From: Artemia franciscana | Taxonomy: Eukaryota; Arthropoda; Branchiopoda; Anostraca; Artemiidae | Direction of reading: 5' to 3' | Assembly: GCF_032884065.1 (NCBI RefSeq) | Contig: NW_027062862.1 | Span: 31,797 to 95,796 of the forward strand | DNA length: 64,000 nucleotides | Part shown: piece after piece, positions 61,469-64,000 of the stretch | How positions within the stretch are numbered: the first letter of the stretch is position 1 | Layout of the letters: the number at the start of each line of letters is the position of its first letter | Program-made: the position numbers and the translations under genes | The notes under the pieces: generated by a model | Seen by the model: the letters and a program-made list of their open reading frames with translations, nothing else | What the model was told of the DNA's origin: nothing | Database searches by the model: none

Positions 61469-62914
61469 TCTATATATATAAAAATAAGTTGTCTGTGTGT
61501 CTGTCGAGTGACGTCAGGTGTGTCGACTGACGTCATTGTAAGGATTGAGCTGTATGCGTCATGAAATTGTGTGTCGACTGACGTCATGTTTGTCAACTGA
61601 TGAAATTACAGACCGGGACACAAAAGACGACCGGGACACGGGGATACAGGGAATATAAATGACGACCGGGAACCTCAAAGAGAAATTACAGACTGGGACA
61701 CCGGGACACAGGGAATATAAATGACGACCGGGACACAGTGACACAACTACAAAGGGGACGACGGGTGTACAGGGAAGATATATAAATGACGACCGGGACA
61801 CAGGGATTGTTCGAAGAGAAATTACAGACCGGGACACCGGGACACAAATGACGACCGGGACGCTGGGACACAGGGAATATAAATGACGACCGAGACACAA
61901 GGACTATAAATAACGACCGGGACAAAGGGACACATCGTTAAAATAATGAGGTATAGATCTGAATACGAATTGAAAATTTGTTTGTAGATCTATAAGATTT
62001 GCTAGTAGAAAATTTGCTGGTAAGATTTGCTAGTAGATATATAAAAGTACTAAAATTTGCTGGTAGACAGCAAATTCCAACAGCTAGTAGATATATATAA
62101 AAATAAGTTGTATGTGTGTCTGTCGATTAACGTCATGATTGTGTGTTGACTTACGTCATGCGGGACACAAATGACGACCGGGACACCGGGACATAGGGAA
62201 TAAAATGACGAAAGGGACACTCAAAGAGAAAGCGACCAGGAGACAAGGAATGTTCGATTAGCAATCACCATCAACAAAGCACCGGGACACAAATGACAAC
62301 CGGGACGAAAATGATGACCGGGACACCGGGACACAGGGAATATAAATGACGACCTCGACACTCAAAGAAAAATTACAGACTGGGACACCGGGACACAAAT
62401 GACGACCGGAATACTGGGAATATAAATGACGACCAGGACACAGGGACACAACTACAAGGGGGGTGCCGGGGGGCACAGGGGGATATATAAATGACGACGG
62501 GGACACAGGGAATGTTTGATTAGCAATCAGCATCAACAAAGTTAAAGGGCAATCATTAGAATAATCAGGTATAGATCTGAATACGGATTGCTTTTCCCAT
62601 GGACAATTTTATGTTGCATGTTCAAGAGTCGGTAAACCTAACAACCTATTTATATGCACAAACAATGGGACATGGAAGAATGTTGTATATTCTTAAGTTT
62701 TACGTAGTTAAACTGGACAGCGAAGAATGTTGTATATTCGCAAGTTTTATGTAGTTCAAAAAATATATATATTTATATCTATCTCAATTCACAGGTGGGA
62801 CACAGGGACACAACTACAATGGCAGGTAACTAATATGGCGTGTAACGACTTACGCGCGCGGGGGGCTTGGGGGCGCGATGCCACCCCGAGACCCCCCCCC
62901 CCAACAGCTATATA
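61469..62914 (+). repeat. A+B dimer 23
   Basis: B starts at 62088. B lacks about 45 bp after TTACGTCATG (about 62160), removing part of its 5' region. Confidence 0.9.
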
Positions 62915-64000
62915 TCTATATATATAAAAATAAGTTGTCTGTGTGTCTGTCGAGTGACGTCAGGTATGTCGACTGACGTCATTGTAAGGATTGAGCTGTA
63001 TGCGTCATGAAATTGTGTGTCGACTGACGTCATGTTTGTCAATTGATGAAATTACAGACCGGGACACAAATGACGACTGGGACACGGGGATACAGGGAAT
63101 ATAAATGACGACCGGGAACCTCAAAGAGAAATTACAGACTGGGACACCGGGGACACAGGGAATATAAATGACGACGCGGACACAGTGACACAACTACTAA
63201 GGGGACGACGGGGGTACAGGGAAGATATATAAATGACGACCAGGACACAGGGATTGTTCGAAGAGAAATTACAGACCGGGACACCGGGACACAAATGACG
63301 ACCGGGACGCTGGGACACAGGGAATATAAATGACGACTGAGACACATGGACTATAAATAACGACCGGGACATAGGGACACATCGTTAAAATAATGAGGTT
63401 TAGATCTGAATACGAATTGAAAATTTGTTTTTAGATCTATAAAATTTGTTAGTAGAAAATTTGCTAGTAAGATTTGCTAGTAGATATATAAAAGTACTAA
63501 AATTTGCTGGTAGACAGCAAATTCCTACAGCTAGTAGATATATATATAAATAAGTTGTATGTGTGTCTGTCGATTAACGTCATGATTGTGTGTTGACTTA
63601 CGTCATGTCTTGACGACTGACGAAATTACAGACCTCGACATCGGGACACAAATGACGACCGGGACACCGGGGCATAGGGAATTAAAATGACGAAAGGGAC
63701 ACTCAAAGAGAAAGCGACCAGGAGACAAGGAATGTTCGATTAGCAATCACCATCAACAAAGCACCGGGACACAAATGACAACCGGGACGAAAATGATGAC
63801 CGGGACACCAGGACACAGGGAATATAAATGACGACCTCGACACCAAAAGAGAAAGTACAGACTGGGACACCGGGACACAAATGACGACCGGAATACTGGG
63901 AATATAAATGACGACCAGGACACAGGGACACAACTACAAGAGGGGTGCCGGGGGGCACAGGGGGATATATAAATGACGACGGGGACACAGGGAATGTTTG
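62915..64000 (+). repeat. A+B dimer 24, runs off the window
   Basis: B starts at 63535 and is cut at the window end inside its minisatellite/relic border. It carries a distinctive set of changes (GAGGTTTAGATC, CCTACAGCTAG, GGGGCATAGGGAATTAAAA, CAAGAGGGGTGCC) shared exactly with the inverted block at 44315-45044. Confidence 0.9.

Larger units (their letters stand above)
45145..64000 (+). mobile_element. Tandem dimeric Helitron array, block 3
   Basis: Plus-strand head-to-tail dimers from the gap to the window end, with one rearranged unit first. The array continues beyond the window. Confidence 0.92.

Noticed and set aside
19951..63988. Dozens of 60-124 codon open frames rich in Ser, Pro, Val, Cys and Arg on the minus strand, and Tyr/Ile-rich frames on the plus strand
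   Set aside because: They are translations of the GGGACAC minisatellite and of monomer B's 3' region, recur every 1.48 kb, overlap each other in several frames and contain no domain.

Overview
The window is eukaryotic repeat DNA with no intact host gene visible. The background is AT-rich. It carries decayed Helitron (rolling-circle) transposons of the animal Rep/Pif1 type, the 3' ends of a non-LTR retrotransposon with (TAG)n tails, a probable tRNA-derived SINE and a foldback element. This points to an animal, most likely an arthropod. A crustacean such as a brine shrimp is my guess from general resemblance only and is unverified.

Layout. 1-634: AT-rich, no gene. 635-5868: a once-autonomous plus-strand Helitron (HUH/Y2 Rep plus Pif1 helicase) broken by at least five lesions, with its helicase C-terminus duplicated in tandem. 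5891-6148: a short Helitron remnant. 6149-8155: no gene, degraded repeats. 8538-10936: two minus-strand Helitrons joined head to tail, the second with an internal GGGACAC-type minisatellite. 11210-12341: a dispersed repeat and the C-terminus of a non-LTR reverse transcriptase. 12670-14596: a plus-strand, internally deleted Helitron with both termini, the same minisatellite and a clean CTAG 3' end. 14627-19636: a 5-kb non-coding segment holding a retrotransposon tail, a foldback element, an internal duplication and a SINE. It recurs at 25184-30003.

From 19637 to the end, apart from that second copy, the window is a satellite-like tandem array with a period near 1.48 kb. Each period is two Helitron-derived monomers in fixed order. 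A (about 615 bp) has an AT-rich 3' hairpin and CTAG end. B (about 860 bp) carries a dead Pif1 C-terminal fragment, a GC-rich 3' hairpin and a mutated CTAT end. Both start with a TATATATATAAAAATAAG-like 5' end followed by TGACGTCA-type motifs and hold the same minisatellite. The array reverses orientation at 42702-45044, which ends at a 100-N assembly gap. The last 730 bp before that gap are a near-perfect inverted copy of the last 728 bp of the window.

The elements form one lineage: an autonomous Helitron supplied Rep and helicase, shorter derivatives kept only the termini plus fragments, one family picked up or expanded a minisatellite, and two derivatives became a dimer that amplified head to tail. 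That pattern fits rolling-circle replication past a failed terminator followed by unequal exchange, but the mechanism is inference. Long open frames inside the array are minisatellite translation, not genes.
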